Assembly (NCBI RefSeq): GCF_044901685.1 | Contig: NZ_JBJDPS010000009.1 | Coordinates: 124,001-188,000 of the forward strand | Source of the DNA: Micromonospora_G sp044901685 | Lineage (GTDB): Bacteria > Actinomycetota > Actinomycetes > Mycobacteriales > Micromonosporaceae | DNA length: 64,000 nucleotides | Direction of reading: 5' to 3' | Shown: in pieces, positions 33,900 through 43,004 of the stretch | Layout: each line of letters opens with the position of its first letter | Position numbering within the stretch: position 1 is the first letter of the stretch | Translations under genes and position numbers: made by a program | Notes under the pieces: model-generated | What the model saw: the letters and a program-made list of their open reading frames with translations, nothing else | Database searches by the model: none | What the model was told of the DNA's origin: nothing

Positions 33900-36041
33900 G
33901 TGAAGAAGGACAACGGGTCCCACCCCGCCACCCACGAGCCGGCCGGTGGCACGCTCAGCCGCCGTACCCTCTCCGCCCTGGGCCTGGCCGGCATGGTCGC
34001 GGCCGGCGGGCAGCTACTCGCCCCGTCGGTCGCCCAGGCCGAGTCGAGGCGGCCGGAGGACGAGCGCCGCCCAGCGAGGCGAAACCCGCAGGGCGACCCG
34101 GTCGACACCGTCGCGCGACTGCGTCGCACCCGGGGCAGCGCCGGGCAGTGGGTGTGGCTGTCGGCCTATCACGGTGACCAGATCGGCCGGGGTGGCGGCG
34201 ACCTCTACTGGGACGCGGCCAGCACCGAACGGGACAACGGTGGCACCGTCTTCGCCGTCGAGGGCGTCGCCACCGGCCGCTGGAAGCGGCCCACCACCAA
34301 CCGGCTAGACCTGACCTGGTTCGGTTGGACCGGGCGCGGCACCGGCAACGATTCACCACTGGTCCAGGAGGCGGTGAACGCGCTCCCCACCGGGGGCGTC
34401 ATCGAGGCCGGGCCGGGCAAGATACGGCTGGAACAGACCGTCACCGTGGACCGGGTGCCGATCACCTTCCAGGGCGCGGGCGCCAGCGACAACGTCGACT
34501 ACTCCACCCAGTACGTGGTCGCCACCGGCACCGCCGACGGATTCCGGCTCAGCGGGGCCCGGGGTGGCGGAATGCGCGACCTGCAGGTCCGGGGCGAAGG
34601 GCTCACCGGAGGCTACCTCCTCGCCACCGAACGCTCCGGCACCGACGGCAACTACATGCTCTCCTTCGCCAACGTGCGTTTCCGTGACGGTCACAACGGC
34701 ATGGCCCTGCGGGCCTGCAACACGGTCCGGTTCGTCAACTGCGTCTGGAACGGCTTCGTCGGCGAGCAGGTCATCCTCCTCAACGGGGTCGGGGACGGCA
34801 GTCGGGCCGACCCGGTCGAGTTCGTGGAGTGCGGGATCGCGGCCGGCACCGGCAACGACAACACCGACAACCTGGTCATCGACGGGCTCGGCGGGTCGAT
34901 CAAGTTCATCTCCACCGCGCTCCTGTTCGGACGGCACGGCCTCTGGCTACGGAACACCACCGGCCAGGCCACGCCGAAGTTCCTCTACTTCGAGGGCGGC
35001 GGGTTCGAGAACGGGCACGGCGTCCCGGTGCTGCTGGACGCTGGGGCCCAGGTCCACTTCGCCAACACGTACATCTCCGCCGACAACGAGCACGACGACG
35101 TCAGGATCGGTACGGGCTTCGCCGGCAGCGCCACCTTCGTCGGTTGTGTGTTGCGCGGATGTGGCCGTAACGGGCTGGACATCGCGTCCACCCGGGTCAC
35201 CGTCACCGGTTGCCTGATCGGCAACAACGGTCGAACGGCCCACCCCGCCTTCTCCAGGGCGGTCGAACGGGTCGCCGCGAACCCGTCCGGCGACGTACGG
35301 GTCACCACCGCGGTCCCGCACGGCTGGGAGACCGAGGACCGGATAACCGTCAGCGACGTCACCGGCAGCACGGAGGCGAACGGGAAACGACGGATCACGG
35401 TGGTCGGCCCGACGGAGTTCGACCTGGTGGGGGTCAGGTTCGAGCGGGCGTACACGGGTGGAGGTTCGGCGTACCGGAACGGTGCCGGGATCAACATTCG
35501 GTCGACCGCGTCCCGGGTGGTGATCACGGGCAACGTGATCGGCGCACTGGCCGACGGGATCTCCCGGCAGGACTACGGGATCGTCAACGACGCCGCGGAC
35601 GTGCTGGTCACCAGCAACGACCTGGCCGGTAACACCACCGGTGCGTACCTCATCACCGGGGCGCAGTCCACCCAGACCCGGTTCGTCGGCAACAAGGGCG
35701 TCGAGCAGATCGACGGATGGTTGAGCGCCCAGCTCGTCGGGCCGCTGGCGGACGGGCTCTACGACCTCCGCGACTTCTTCTACCTGGACGGCCAGCGCAT
35801 CCGGATCACCAAGGTCACACGGAAGCTCGCCTCCGGGGGTTGCAACGTCCGGCTGGACCTGGACGGAACGAGCGCGGGCGGCCCGACGTTCGCGGTCTCG
35901 ACGCAACTCCAGTCGACGAACGCCAATCCGCCGTTCGCCCTCGACAGTGTCGGCGCACCAAGACGGCTCCAACTGAGGGTCAGCGGTGCTGCCGCCGCAC
36001 AGGGGCTCGAGGTGCAGTTCGCGTACCAGTTGATCAGCTAA
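33900..36041 (+). CDS. Tat-exported right-handed beta-helix protein, probable polysaccharide lyase/hydrolase
   Basis: A 713-residue secreted protein. It has a Tat signal (LSRRTLSALGLAGMVAAGG, cleavage near VAQAE), a short linker, then an extended parallel beta-helix (about 150-590; repeated strand blocks such as TFQGAGASDNV, MRDLQVRGEG, VTVTGCLIGNN, VVITGNVIG) and a C-terminal beta domain. Pectate-lyase-like and phage-tailspike-like enzymes share this fold. The catalytic residues cannot be assigned by eye. The start is GTG 33900 behind GGAGGAACA. As the last gene of the operon it could cut the extracellular polysaccharide whose fragments the importer takes up. The transcript ends at the hairpin at 36074. 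Confidence 0.82.
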   Translation: MKKDNGSHPATHEPAGGTLSRRTLSALGLAGMVAAGGQLLAPSVAQAESRRPEDERRPARRNPQGDPVDTVARLRRTRGSAGQWVWLSAYHGDQIGRGGGDLYWDAASTERDNGGTVFAVEGVATGRWKRPTTNRLDLTWFGWTGRGTGNDSPLVQEAVNALPTGGVIEAGPGKIRLEQTVTVDRVPITFQGAGASDNVDYSTQYVVATGTADGFRLSGARGGGMRDLQVRGEGLTGGYLLATERSGTDGNYMLSFANVRFRDGHNGMALRACNTVRFVNCVWNGFVGEQVILLNGVGDGSRADPVEFVECGIAAGTGNDNTDNLVIDGLGGSIKFISTALLFGRHGLWLRNTTGQATPKFLYFEGGGFENGHGVPVLLDAGAQVHFANTYISADNEHDDVRIGTGFAGSATFVGCVLRGCGRNGLDIASTRVTVTGCLIGNNGRTAHPAFSRAVERVAANPSGDVRVTTAVPHGWETEDRITVSDVTGSTEANGKRRITVVGPTEFDLVGVRFERAYTGGGSAYRNGAGINIRSTASRVVITGNVIGALADGISRQDYGIVNDAADVLVTSNDLAGNTTGAYLITGAQSTQTRFVGNKGVEQIDGWLSAQLVGPLADGLYDLRDFFYLDGQRIRITKVTRKLASGGCNVRLDLDGTSAGGPTFAVSTQLQSTNANPPFALDSVGAPRRLQLRVSGAAAAQGLEVQFAYQLIS

Positions 36042-36073
36042 GCCGTCGGCTACCACAAGCGCGATCAGGGGTC

Positions 36074-36101
36074 GGGACGGGAGGCTGACGCCTCCCGTCC
36101 C
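36074..36101. terminator. Strong hairpin between convergent genes
   Basis: Perfect 12-bp arms 36074-36085 and 36090-36101 with a 4-base loop. It lies 32 bp after the beta-helix stop and 36 bp from the thioesterase stop on the other strand. Confidence 0.85.
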
Positions 36102-36137
36102 CTGCCTCATGCTCTGCCGCGCGGTAGGGGCCTCTCC

Positions 36138-36614
36138 TCACGCCCGGGGGCCGGCGGGGACATCAGCCTCGGTCGTCGGACGGAGCAGCACGGTGACCGC
36201 CTCTCGGGTCGCGTCGCGCCACGGCGCCGGCTGCATGGTCGCCGGGTCGAGCAGCACCATGGTCCGTGAACCCTCGGCGTAGACCGTCGCGCCGTCGAGC
36301 GAGAGGATTCGGAAGCCGTACCGCACGCTGGTGCGACCGAGGTGCTCCGCCCAGAAGTGCACGGCCACCTCGCCCGGACGGTTGATCGGCCGCCGGTAGG
36401 CCAGGGTCAGTTCGCGTACGGCCAGGAAGGCGTCCGCGCTCGGCGTGCCCGAATCCATTGTGTAGCCGCGCCTGCCCCAGTAGCCGCCGAACGCCCGGTC
36501 GAAGAGGAACGCGTACCGGGCGTGGTGCACGATCCCCATCGCGTCCAGGTCGTCGAAGTAGACCGGAACGGTCTCGACGTCACCGTACTCCACCGCTTTG
36601 GTCATGGCCGTCAC
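36138..36614 (-). CDS. Hot-dog acyl-CoA thioesterase (4-hydroxybenzoyl-CoA thioesterase-like)
   Basis: A 158-residue single hot-dog domain. The signature YFDDLDAMGIVHHARYAF with the catalytic-type Asp before GIVHH is near residues 19-36, and the central strands VRELTLAYRRPI and RTSVRYGFRIL follow. It hydrolyses an acyl-CoA or acyl-ACP thioester. The start is GTG 36614, nine bases before an in-frame ATG, because GGAGG stands ten bases ahead of the GTG. It is a single gene on the minus strand, downstream of the alpha/beta hydrolase by 81 bp and possibly transcribed with it. The substrate is unknown; YbgC-like housekeeping activity is the default view. Confidence 0.88.
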   Translation of the reverse strand: MTAMTKAVEYGDVETVPVYFDDLDAMGIVHHARYAFLFDRAFGGYWGRRGYTMDSGTPSADAFLAVRELTLAYRRPINRPGEVAVHFWAEHLGRTSVRYGFRILSLDGATVYAEGSRTMVLLDPATMQPAPWRDATREAVTVLLRPTTEADVPAGPRA

Positions 36615-36695
36615 AGTTCTCGTTCCTCCCGGTTGAGCGTACGTGCGTTGGCAGTTGAATTACCGAGCCGGGCAGCGAACTTCGGCTGCCGGCGC

Positions 36696-37553
36696 TCAGC
36701 TCGTGACCCGGCCTGTGGTCAGGAATTCCCGTACAACGGTGTTGAAGAGTTCCGGGTTCTCCCAGAACATGAGGTGGCTGCCGCGCTCGGCCTCGGAGAA
36801 GACCCGCACTTGTGCGCCAGGGATCTGCGCCGCCACCCAGCGCGGGACACGGGCGTCGAAGAAACTCGACGCGCCACCGATCACCAGTGTCGGTACGGTG
36901 ATTCGAGGTAGAACATCACGCCAGTCATTCCCGTAGTGGTCGAGGTGCAGCGTCACGGCGTGCTTCCTGGGGAGTAGGAGGTTCTGCTCGGTAATCCAGT
37001 CGGCGTCTTCACCGCTCAGCGTCGGAGTGTGCATCATGCCGACGATCATCTTGGCTGTGGCGTCCGGGTTGGCGCCGCGCATACCGGCAGCGATACCGAA
37101 GGCCAGCTCGGCGGTGAAGATGCCTCCCAGCTCGACTGCCTGCTCCTGCGGCACGAGGTCCGCCGACGTTACCGCCGCCTGGTCGACCAGCACCAGGCGG
37201 CCGACCCGGTCACCGCCGAAGAGGTCCAGGTAGCACCAGATGACCGTGCAGCCCAGCGAGTGACCGAGAAGGGTGACCTCCCGCAGATCCAGGGTGTGGA
37301 TGAGATCCCGCAGGTCGCCGGCGAGCCGGGAGACCCGGTAACCGTGATCCGGCTTGCCGGATCTGCCGTGTCCCCGATGGTCCACCGCGATGACCCGATA
37401 GTCGCGACTCAGTTCGGTGATCTGCTTGGCGAATTGAGCAGCGGTTTGCGAGAAGCCTGGCAGTAACACCACCGGCTCCCCCTGGCCGACATCAACGTAG
37501 TGGATGCGCACACCGTCGTTCGTCAGCAAGCTGTCGGTCCGGTGATTATCCAT
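36696..37553 (-). CDS. Alpha/beta hydrolase
   Basis: A 285-residue serine hydrolase of the haloperoxidase/esterase type. The oxyanion segment VVLLPGFSQ is near residue 30, followed by VDHRGHGRSGKP, the nucleophile elbow GHSLGC (Ser near 97), an acid region around TVPTLVIGGASSFFD and the catalytic His in GSHLMFWENP. There is no signal peptide. The start is ATG 37553 with AAGGAAA upstream. It lies on the same strand as the DoxX and oxidoreductase genes, which are controlled from the MarR side, but a 143-bp gap separates it from DoxX. Substrate unknown. Confidence 0.9.
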   Translation of the reverse strand: MDNHRTDSLLTNDGVRIHYVDVGQGEPVVLLPGFSQTAAQFAKQITELSRDYRVIAVDHRGHGRSGKPDHGYRVSRLAGDLRDLIHTLDLREVTLLGHSLGCTVIWCYLDLFGGDRVGRLVLVDQAAVTSADLVPQEQAVELGGIFTAELAFGIAAGMRGANPDATAKMIVGMMHTPTLSGEDADWITEQNLLLPRKHAVTLHLDHYGNDWRDVLPRITVPTLVIGGASSFFDARVPRWVAAQIPGAQVRVFSEAERGSHLMFWENPELFNTVVREFLTTGRVTS

Positions 37554-37696
37554 GATTTTCCTTGTGTAGTCGGGGTGCTCGAGACTGGCCACGTACGAGA
37601 CGTGGCGATCTGTCGATGAGGGTGCTTCCTGTACCCGCTGCCGCAGTGGAGGTGACCGTGGCCGCCGGCGCTGGAGCCGCTGTGACAAGGAATCGG

Positions 37697-38071
37697 TCAG
37701 AATGCGTGCGGTCCGAATCGGCCCCAGACCACGATGGCGGTGAGGACCGCCAACACGATGTTGACCAGAAGGTTCGGCACTTCGCCTCGGCGGCCGTGGG
37801 TGACCGCCGCCCCGATCATGAGAAAGGTGAGGCCAGTGGCGGCGACCGGTGTCAGGGTCGCGGCGACGCCGATCGCCGCCGGGAGGATCAGCCCGACAGC
37901 GCCGGCGACCTCCAAGGCCCCGATGAGCTTGATCGCACCGGGCGGGACCGGGTCGACCCATCCCTGTCCGGAGTCGGCCAACTGCGGCTTGCTGCGCAGC
38001 AGCTTCATCACGCCACTGGCGAGGAACACAACGGCCAGTACGCTGGCGAGTATCCACAGAAGGATGTTCAT
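37697..38071 (-). CDS. DoxX-family membrane protein
   Basis: A 124-residue protein with four hydrophobic helices (ILLWILASVLAVVFLASGV, GALEVAGAVGLILPAAIGV, LTFLMIGAAVTH, LVNIVLAVLTAIVVW) and the DoxX-like GSGVMKL/GALEVAGA pattern. DoxX relatives take part in quinone- or thiol-linked redox reactions and often sit with oxidoreductases under MarR control, as here. The start is ATG 38071 with AAAGG upstream, 59 bp after the oxidoreductase stop. Confidence 0.85.
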   Translation of the reverse strand: MNILLWILASVLAVVFLASGVMKLLRSKPQLADSGQGWVDPVPPGAIKLIGALEVAGAVGLILPAAIGVAATLTPVAATGLTFLMIGAAVTHGRRGEVPNLLVNIVLAVLTAIVVWGRFGPHAF

Positions 38072-38130
38072 GGGGCGGAACCTTTCGGGTGTTGTCAGGG
38101 GCTGCGAATGAACGCAAAACTGATCGACCG

Positions 38131-39120
38131 CTAGCGAGCCGTGTCGTTGGTTTCCGGAACCTCTCCGGCAGTGCTTCTGTCCGGCCGGAGAACGACCTTG
38201 CCGCCGGCGTGGCCGGTGGCAAGGAGTGTGTAGGCGTCCCTGGCCTGCTGGAGGGGGAACTCTCGGGCGATCGTTACGACGAGGTCGCCAGCGGCGGCGA
38301 GACGAACCAGGTGCGGGCGGGCGGCGCTGCGGATGCGCTCGGTGTCCGGCCCCGGACCGAGCGCCCGGGCGCCGGCAGCGATGGCGGCCTGGTAGTTCGC
38401 GATCGTGACGATGCGGGCGGGGTCGCTCACGAGTGCAAGAGAGACCGTGAGCGCCTCGTCGGTCCCGACGGTGTCGACTGCTGCCGACACTCCGGCAGGG
38501 GCCAACGCGCGAATCCGGTCGGCGAGGCCGGCACCGTAGGCGACCGGGCGTACGCCCTCGGCGCGCAGCCGCTCGTGGCGACTCGACGCCGCGGTGCCGA
38601 TCACGCGAGCTCCACGGATTCGGGCTAGCTGCGTCACCATGCCACCGACCGCGCCACTCGCGCCGTGCACCAGAACGATGTCGCCGACGCCGACGCCGGC
38701 CACCTCGAGGGTGTGCGCCGCAGTGGTCGCACTGCCGAGCAACGCGGCTGCCTCGGTGAAGCCGAGCATGGCCGGTTTACGTAGCAGCATCGCGGCCGGG
38801 ACGGTGAGTTCGTCGGCCTGCGCCCCCGGCAGCCAGTGCCCGAGCACCTCGTCACCGACGGCCAGCGACTCGCCCTCGAACCCCGTCGGATCCGGGCCGA
38901 CAGCGGTGACCACGCCAGCGACCTCGTTGCCGAGCCGCAACGGCGGTGATTCGTGGTCACCACGGATCGATCCTGCCGCGCGTTTCAGGTCAAACGGGCT
39001 GATCGCCGCCGCGCGAACCGCGACCACGACTTCACCGGGCCCGGGCCGCCGGGAAGGCACGTCGATGACGCCGATGACGTCGACTCCGCCCCAGGCGGTT
39101 GCCACGACTGCGCGCACCAT
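38131..39120 (-). CDS. NADPH:quinone-reductase-like medium-chain oxidoreductase
   Basis: A 329-residue MDR-family protein. An N-terminal GroES-like part (AAISPFDLKRAAG, LRLGNEVAGVV) is followed by the NADP-binding VLVHGASGAVGGMVTQLA near residue 145. The Cys ligands for structural and catalytic zinc are absent, so it is of the zinc-free quinone oxidoreductase/enoyl reductase type. The start is ATG 39120 with GGAG ahead. It is divergent from the MarR gene with a 248-bp spacer that contains an inverted repeat, which suggests MarR control together with DoxX. Its probable job is handling of electrophiles or quinones. Confidence 0.9.
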   Translation of the reverse strand: MVRAVVATAWGGVDVIGVIDVPSRRPGPGEVVVAVRAAAISPFDLKRAAGSIRGDHESPPLRLGNEVAGVVTAVGPDPTGFEGESLAVGDEVLGHWLPGAQADELTVPAAMLLRKPAMLGFTEAAALLGSATTAAHTLEVAGVGVGDIVLVHGASGAVGGMVTQLARIRGARVIGTAASSRHERLRAEGVRPVAYGAGLADRIRALAPAGVSAAVDTVGTDEALTVSLALVSDPARIVTIANYQAAIAAGARALGPGPDTERIRSAARPHLVRLAAAGDLVVTIAREFPLQQARDAYTLLATGHAGGKVVLRPDRSTAGEVPETNDTAR

Positions 39121-39272
39121 GTTGCTCCGCTCGTTGAATCATCGGTTGTCGGGATCTGGGCTTGCCGGCCAGTTGGCTGTCGCTCGAGGTGACGACCCGC
39201 TGACCGTTTTCGGTTGCCCCGTGCGCCTGCTGACCGCCTACCTCCGGAGCAGAGCGCACCCGTCCGCATAGC

Positions 39273-39300
39273 GAGCTATTAAGTAGCCAGTAATTAGCTC
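39273..39300. promoter_or_regulatory. Candidate MarR operator, imperfect inverted repeat
   Basis: Arms 39273-39282 and 39291-39300 match at 8 of 10 positions (GAGCTA against TTAGCTC at the ends) in an AT-rich stretch between the oxidoreductase and MarR genes, 69 bp before the MarR start. Confidence 0.45.
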
Positions 39301-39368
39301 GCCAGCTACACAATAGCCCGTTAGGCTAGGATCAAGGCAAGCGATCAGCGTGACGAGGAGCACAGCAG

Positions 39369-39869
39369 ATGCCCAGAGAGGACCCAGCCGGCGCCGACAC
39401 AGCGCAAGCATGTCCAACCCCGGAAGACGTGGCGGTGCTCAAGCAGTGGAACGCGATCTCCGCCGGCATCCGCACCCTCACCGATCAGCTCCTCGACGAC
39501 GTCGATAGGCAGACCGGTCTGGCGCCCTCGTCCTTCCAGGTACTCTGGTTCCTGCTCAACAGCCCGGAACGACGGGCCCCAATGAGTCATCTTTCCCAGA
39601 CCCTCGGATTCTCCACCGCGGGCACCACCAAGGTCGCCGACCGGCTCGTCTCCGCCGGCCTGATGGAACGCCACCCATCCGCCACCGACCGACGGGTCAT
39701 CTTCGCCGTCCTCACCCCCTCGGGACGTGACGTCGCCCGCCGGGCCGCCCTGGCGCTCGCAAGCGCACTGCGTCAGCGCGTCGTCACACCGCTCGGCGAG
39801 GACAAGCTCACCCATCTCGCGGAACTGGTCAACACGCTCAACCTGACGCCCACGCCGGATCACGCCTGA
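39369..39869 (+). CDS. MarR-family transcriptional regulator
   Basis: A 166-residue winged-helix regulator. The recognition region is MSHLSQTLGFSTAGTTKVADRLVSAGLMERHPS (about residues 73-105 as a whole), followed by the wing DRRVIFAVLTPSG and a C-terminal dimer helix. Such proteins usually repress themselves and a divergent gene until a phenolic or oxidised ligand binds. The divergent oxidoreductase and DoxX genes are the obvious targets. The start is ATG 39369 with GAGGAG upstream. Confidence 0.93.
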   Translation: MPREDPAGADTAQACPTPEDVAVLKQWNAISAGIRTLTDQLLDDVDRQTGLAPSSFQVLWFLLNSPERRAPMSHLSQTLGFSTAGTTKVADRLVSAGLMERHPSATDRRVIFAVLTPSGRDVARRAALALASALRQRVVTPLGEDKLTHLAELVNTLNLTPTPDHA

Positions 39870-40161
39870 CTACCGCGGTTTCCCGCGGCGGAAGGCACTC
39901 ACTTCATCCCCGCAGACCGGTCACATTGCCAGCCGATCGTCTCCGGGCCGCAGGAGTGCGGCCCGGTGTGGCTGACGTTCGACGACCGCGAGTGGCGCGC
40001 GGCGGTGATGAGTCCCCGTCGCCTGCAACCACTGCCGGGCGCGGTGGCCCAGTGGCTGCCCGCCCCGCTCATAACCCCGCGGCGGTGGAGGGGAGCTTCC
40101 GGGCGATCTTCCGCACCGGTCGCGGCGGCGCGGGTGTGTGCGGCATAGGTAGGCTCACCGG

Positions 40162-40977
40162 ATGGAGCAGGATGCACGACTACTGCACGCCTCGTCGTTC
40201 GGCGCCGCGGCGGTCGCGTACGCCGAGCACCGCCCGGACTACGCGCCGGCCGCAGTGCGCTGGGCGTTGGAGGCCGCGCCCGGCCCTCGAGTGCTCGACC
40301 TCGGCGCCGGGACCGGCAAACTGACCGGCACACTGGTCGCGCTGGGCGCCGATGTCATCGCGGTCGAGCCCGACCCTGCGATGTTGGCCGAACTGCGCCA
40401 TGCGCTGCCGGGTGTCGACGCCCTGCCGGGCGGCGCCGAGGCGATACCGCTGCCGGACGCGTCCGTCGACGCCGTGCTGGCCGGAAACGCGCTGCACTGG
40501 TTCGACATGGCCCTCGCCGGGCCCGAGATCGCCAGGGTGCTGGCGCCCGGGGGCATCCTCGCCGGTCTCTGGAACGTCCTGGACGACCGGGTCGACTGGG
40601 TTGCCGGACTCGATCGGGCCAGCACGAGCGCGGCCATCGGCCCGCGTGACGCGTTCAGTCGCTGGCGTGCCGCGACCGCGAGCCTGCACCTTCCCGAGGA
40701 TGGCTCGGTCGCCCGTTTCGACTCGGCGGAGCAGGCCGAGTTTCCGCACGGGCAGCGCCGGACCGCCGACTCCCTGATCGCGACGATCGCTACGCGCGCG
40801 GGGGTGCTGCTGATGCCGGAGCAGGAACGCGAGGCTGCTCTCGGCGGGATTCGCGCCTACCTGGCGAGCAGGCCGGAGACCAACGACGGTGAGTTCACCC
40901 TGCCGATGCTGACCGGTGTGCTGCGGGTACGACAGCTCCGAGCCCTCGACCCGCAGTCGTTGAAAACGCCCTGGTGA
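40162..40977 (+). CDS. Class I SAM-dependent methyltransferase
   Basis: A 271-residue methyltransferase. Motif I LDLGAGTGKLTG is near residue 50, the acidic residue after strand 2 is in VIAVEPDPAML near 75, and the post-motif ALPGGAEAIPLPDASVDAVLAGNALHW block follows, typical of the UbiE/Methyltransf_11 group. The substrate cannot be told. The start is ATG 40162 with a modest AGGTAGG upstream. It is followed after about 95 bp by the AraC gene on the same strand. The 292 bp before it hold no gene I can support, only a short coding-like stretch around 39918-40010. Confidence 0.9.
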   Translation: MEQDARLLHASSFGAAAVAYAEHRPDYAPAAVRWALEAAPGPRVLDLGAGTGKLTGTLVALGADVIAVEPDPAMLAELRHALPGVDALPGGAEAIPLPDASVDAVLAGNALHWFDMALAGPEIARVLAPGGILAGLWNVLDDRVDWVAGLDRASTSAAIGPRDAFSRWRAATASLHLPEDGSVARFDSAEQAEFPHGQRRTADSLIATIATRAGVLLMPEQEREAALGGIRAYLASRPETNDGEFTLPMLTGVLRVRQLRALDPQSLKTPW

Positions 40978-41071
40978 GAACTGTTGAAGGCCACTAAAAT
41001 AGCCCATACCATGAGAGGTCCCAGTGATCGGGACAACCCCGACACCGGAACGTTCGCGTGTGGGAAGAACG

Positions 41072-42049
41072 ATGTCCGAGACCACCAGCGTCCTCGCCAG
41101 GGCGGCATTCGCGACCCGCGACCCCGAAGCGGCGTACCACTTCATGAACAGCCACTTCGTCAGCCAACGACAACGCCTGGGCGGTGACCGGGAACGACCG
41201 TTTCAGTTCCGGGTGGAATGCGTCCGGTCCGGACCGATCATCGCCGACACCTTTCGATACTCGTGGGTCTCGCACATCCAGACGGACCCGGTCCCCTGTC
41301 TGCGCACCATCCACGTGCGCGGCGGACTGATGGAGGTCCATGCCGGTCGGCACGAGGCCCGGCTCCAACCCGGCGACGTGTGCATCTACCCCGCCGGCAG
41401 TCCCCTGCGCGTTCACTGGCAGAACGTGACCGGGGACGTACTCCGGATGCCGTACACCGACCTGGCCCGGCTCGCGGCCGAGACCACCGGCATCGATTCC
41501 AGGGACTTCCGGCTCGACGGAATGTCGCCGATCTCACCGGCGCTCGCCCGGTACTGGCGGGACACGATCGCCTTCGTCCACCGGCAACTGACAGCGGCGG
41601 AGCCCGCGACGCTGAACCGCGTAATCCTGGCCGAGCTGAGCCGGATGCTGGCCGCCGCCGCCCTGGTCGTGTTCCCCAACACCACGATGACCCGCGCCGA
41701 GCACCACGACACCGGCCGGGTACCGCCCGCCCTGCTGCGTCGCGCCATGACGTTCATCGAGGCCCATGCCGCCGAGCCGATCACGCTGACGGAGATCGCC
41801 ACGGTCGCGGGTGCGACCCCGCGCGCCTTGCAGTACGCGTTCGCCCGCCGCTACGACACCACGCCGCTGGGCTACCTGCGTCGGGTACGCCTCGAACGCG
41901 CCCACCAGGAGTTGCGGGCCGCGGAGCCCAGTGGTGCGGCCACCGTGGCCGTGATCGCCGCCCGTTGGGGGTTCGCCCACCCGGGTCGGTTCGCGGCTCT
42001 CTACCGCCGGACGTACGGTCAGCCACCGAGCCGGACACTGCACGGCTGA
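41072..42049 (+). CDS. AraC-family transcriptional regulator, paralogue 1
   Basis: A 325-residue regulator with an N-terminal cupin-like sensor domain (HEARLQPGDVCIYPAG near 95) and a C-terminal AraC double helix-turn-helix (about 225-320; TLTEIATVAGATPRALQYAF, DTTPLGYLRRVRLERAH, AARWGFAHPGRFAALYRR). The start is ATG 41072 behind GGGAAGAACG; an upstream in-frame ATG at 41024 lacks a ribosome site. It runs tail-to-tail with its paralogue at 42060 with only ten bases between stops. Confidence 0.9.
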   Translation: MSETTSVLARAAFATRDPEAAYHFMNSHFVSQRQRLGGDRERPFQFRVECVRSGPIIADTFRYSWVSHIQTDPVPCLRTIHVRGGLMEVHAGRHEARLQPGDVCIYPAGSPLRVHWQNVTGDVLRMPYTDLARLAAETTGIDSRDFRLDGMSPISPALARYWRDTIAFVHRQLTAAEPATLNRVILAELSRMLAAAALVVFPNTTMTRAEHHDTGRVPPALLRRAMTFIEAHAAEPITLTEIATVAGATPRALQYAFARRYDTTPLGYLRRVRLERAHQELRAAEPSGAATVAVIAARWGFAHPGRFAALYRRTYGQPPSRTLHG

Positions 42050-42059
42050 CGCTCTTCCG

Positions 42060-43004
42060 TCAGCGCTGGCGCAGCGTGTGGGAAGGCGTGACGCCGTAGG
42101 CGACGCGGTAGTGGGCGGCGAACCGCCTCTGGCTGACGAAGCCCCAGCGTGCTGCGACGGTCGTCGCGGTGGTGGTCGCGGGATCGGCGTCGCGCAGGTC
42201 GTGGTGGGCGTGGTGCAGGCGGACCTGGCGCAGGTACGCGGTGGGAGTGGTGTCGAGGTGACGACGAAAGGCGAGTTGCAGAGCGCGAATGGTGACGTGG
42301 GCGGCGGCGGCGATGTCGGCGGGACTGATGTCAAGGTGGGCGTTGTCGTCGATGAACGTGACGGCACGACGCAGACTGGCGGCGTGGGCGTCGTGGCGGT
42401 CCTCGATCGTGGGATCGTGCAGCGCGTTGTTCGGGAACGCCGTAAGGGCGGCGGCGGCCAGGAGCCTGCTGGCGGTGCCGGCGACGAGGGGTTGTTCCGC
42501 TACCGGTCTGCCGATGATCTCGTCGCGTACGTAGTCGAAGCTACGGTGGTAGATCGCGGCCGCTTCCGCGTTGATCGGCCGGTAGTCGAGAAACCTGACG
42601 GGCCGTGACACGCGCGCCGGTTCGGTGTCGGCGATCTCGGCGAACAGCGACACGGGAAGTTGTGGCCCCTCCACCTCGGCGTCGCTGATTCTGCAGTGAT
42701 AGGAATGGTCGGGCTGTGCGGGGATGTAGAGCGACCCCGGCCCCTGACGCTGATCGTGATCGGGGGTCTTGAGCGTGATGGTTCCGGCGATGACGTGCCC
42801 GAACTGGTAGATGCCCAGCGGCCCGCCGGTGGCCGTCATGTGCAGCTTGACGGCGAGATGGTCGAGCACGATCGTGTCGAGGACGTAGCGGGAGAGCCGG
42901 AACCGGTGAACGCTGGTGTCGATGTCCAGGGTGAGGTTGCTGTACATGCCGGCGAAGGTGTCGTGAACGACGTCCGGATCGGTGGTGTCGACCAGTAGTG
43001 TCAT
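42060..43004 (-). CDS. AraC-family transcriptional regulator, paralogue 2
   Basis: A 314-residue AraC protein. A sensor domain (QGPGSLYIPAQPDHSYHC) precedes the DNA-binding domain (SPADIAAAAHVTIRALQLAF, DTTPTAYLRQVRLHHAH, AARWGFVSQRRFAAHYR). The DNA-binding half clearly resembles the neighbour at 41072, so the pair probably arose by duplication and inversion. The start is ATG 43004 with AAAGG upstream. It is divergent from the small secreted peptide gene across a 302-bp spacer containing an 11-bp perfect inverted repeat, which it may control. Confidence 0.9.
   Translation of the reverse strand: MTLLVDTTDPDVVHDTFAGMYSNLTLDIDTSVHRFRLSRYVLDTIVLDHLAVKLHMTATGGPLGIYQFGHVIAGTITLKTPDHDQRQGPGSLYIPAQPDHSYHCRISDAEVEGPQLPVSLFAEIADTEPARVSRPVRFLDYRPINAEAAAIYHRSFDYVRDEIIGRPVAEQPLVAGTASRLLAAAALTAFPNNALHDPTIEDRHDAHAASLRRAVTFIDDNAHLDISPADIAAAAHVTIRALQLAFRRHLDTTPTAYLRQVRLHHAHHDLRDADPATTTATTVAARWGFVSQRRFAAHYRVAYGVTPSHTLRQR

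Noticed and set aside
39918..40010. Coding-like stretch ending near VWLTFDDREWRAA, DUF397-like by eye
   Set aside because: No start, no ribosome site and only one short matching block; too weak to call a gene.
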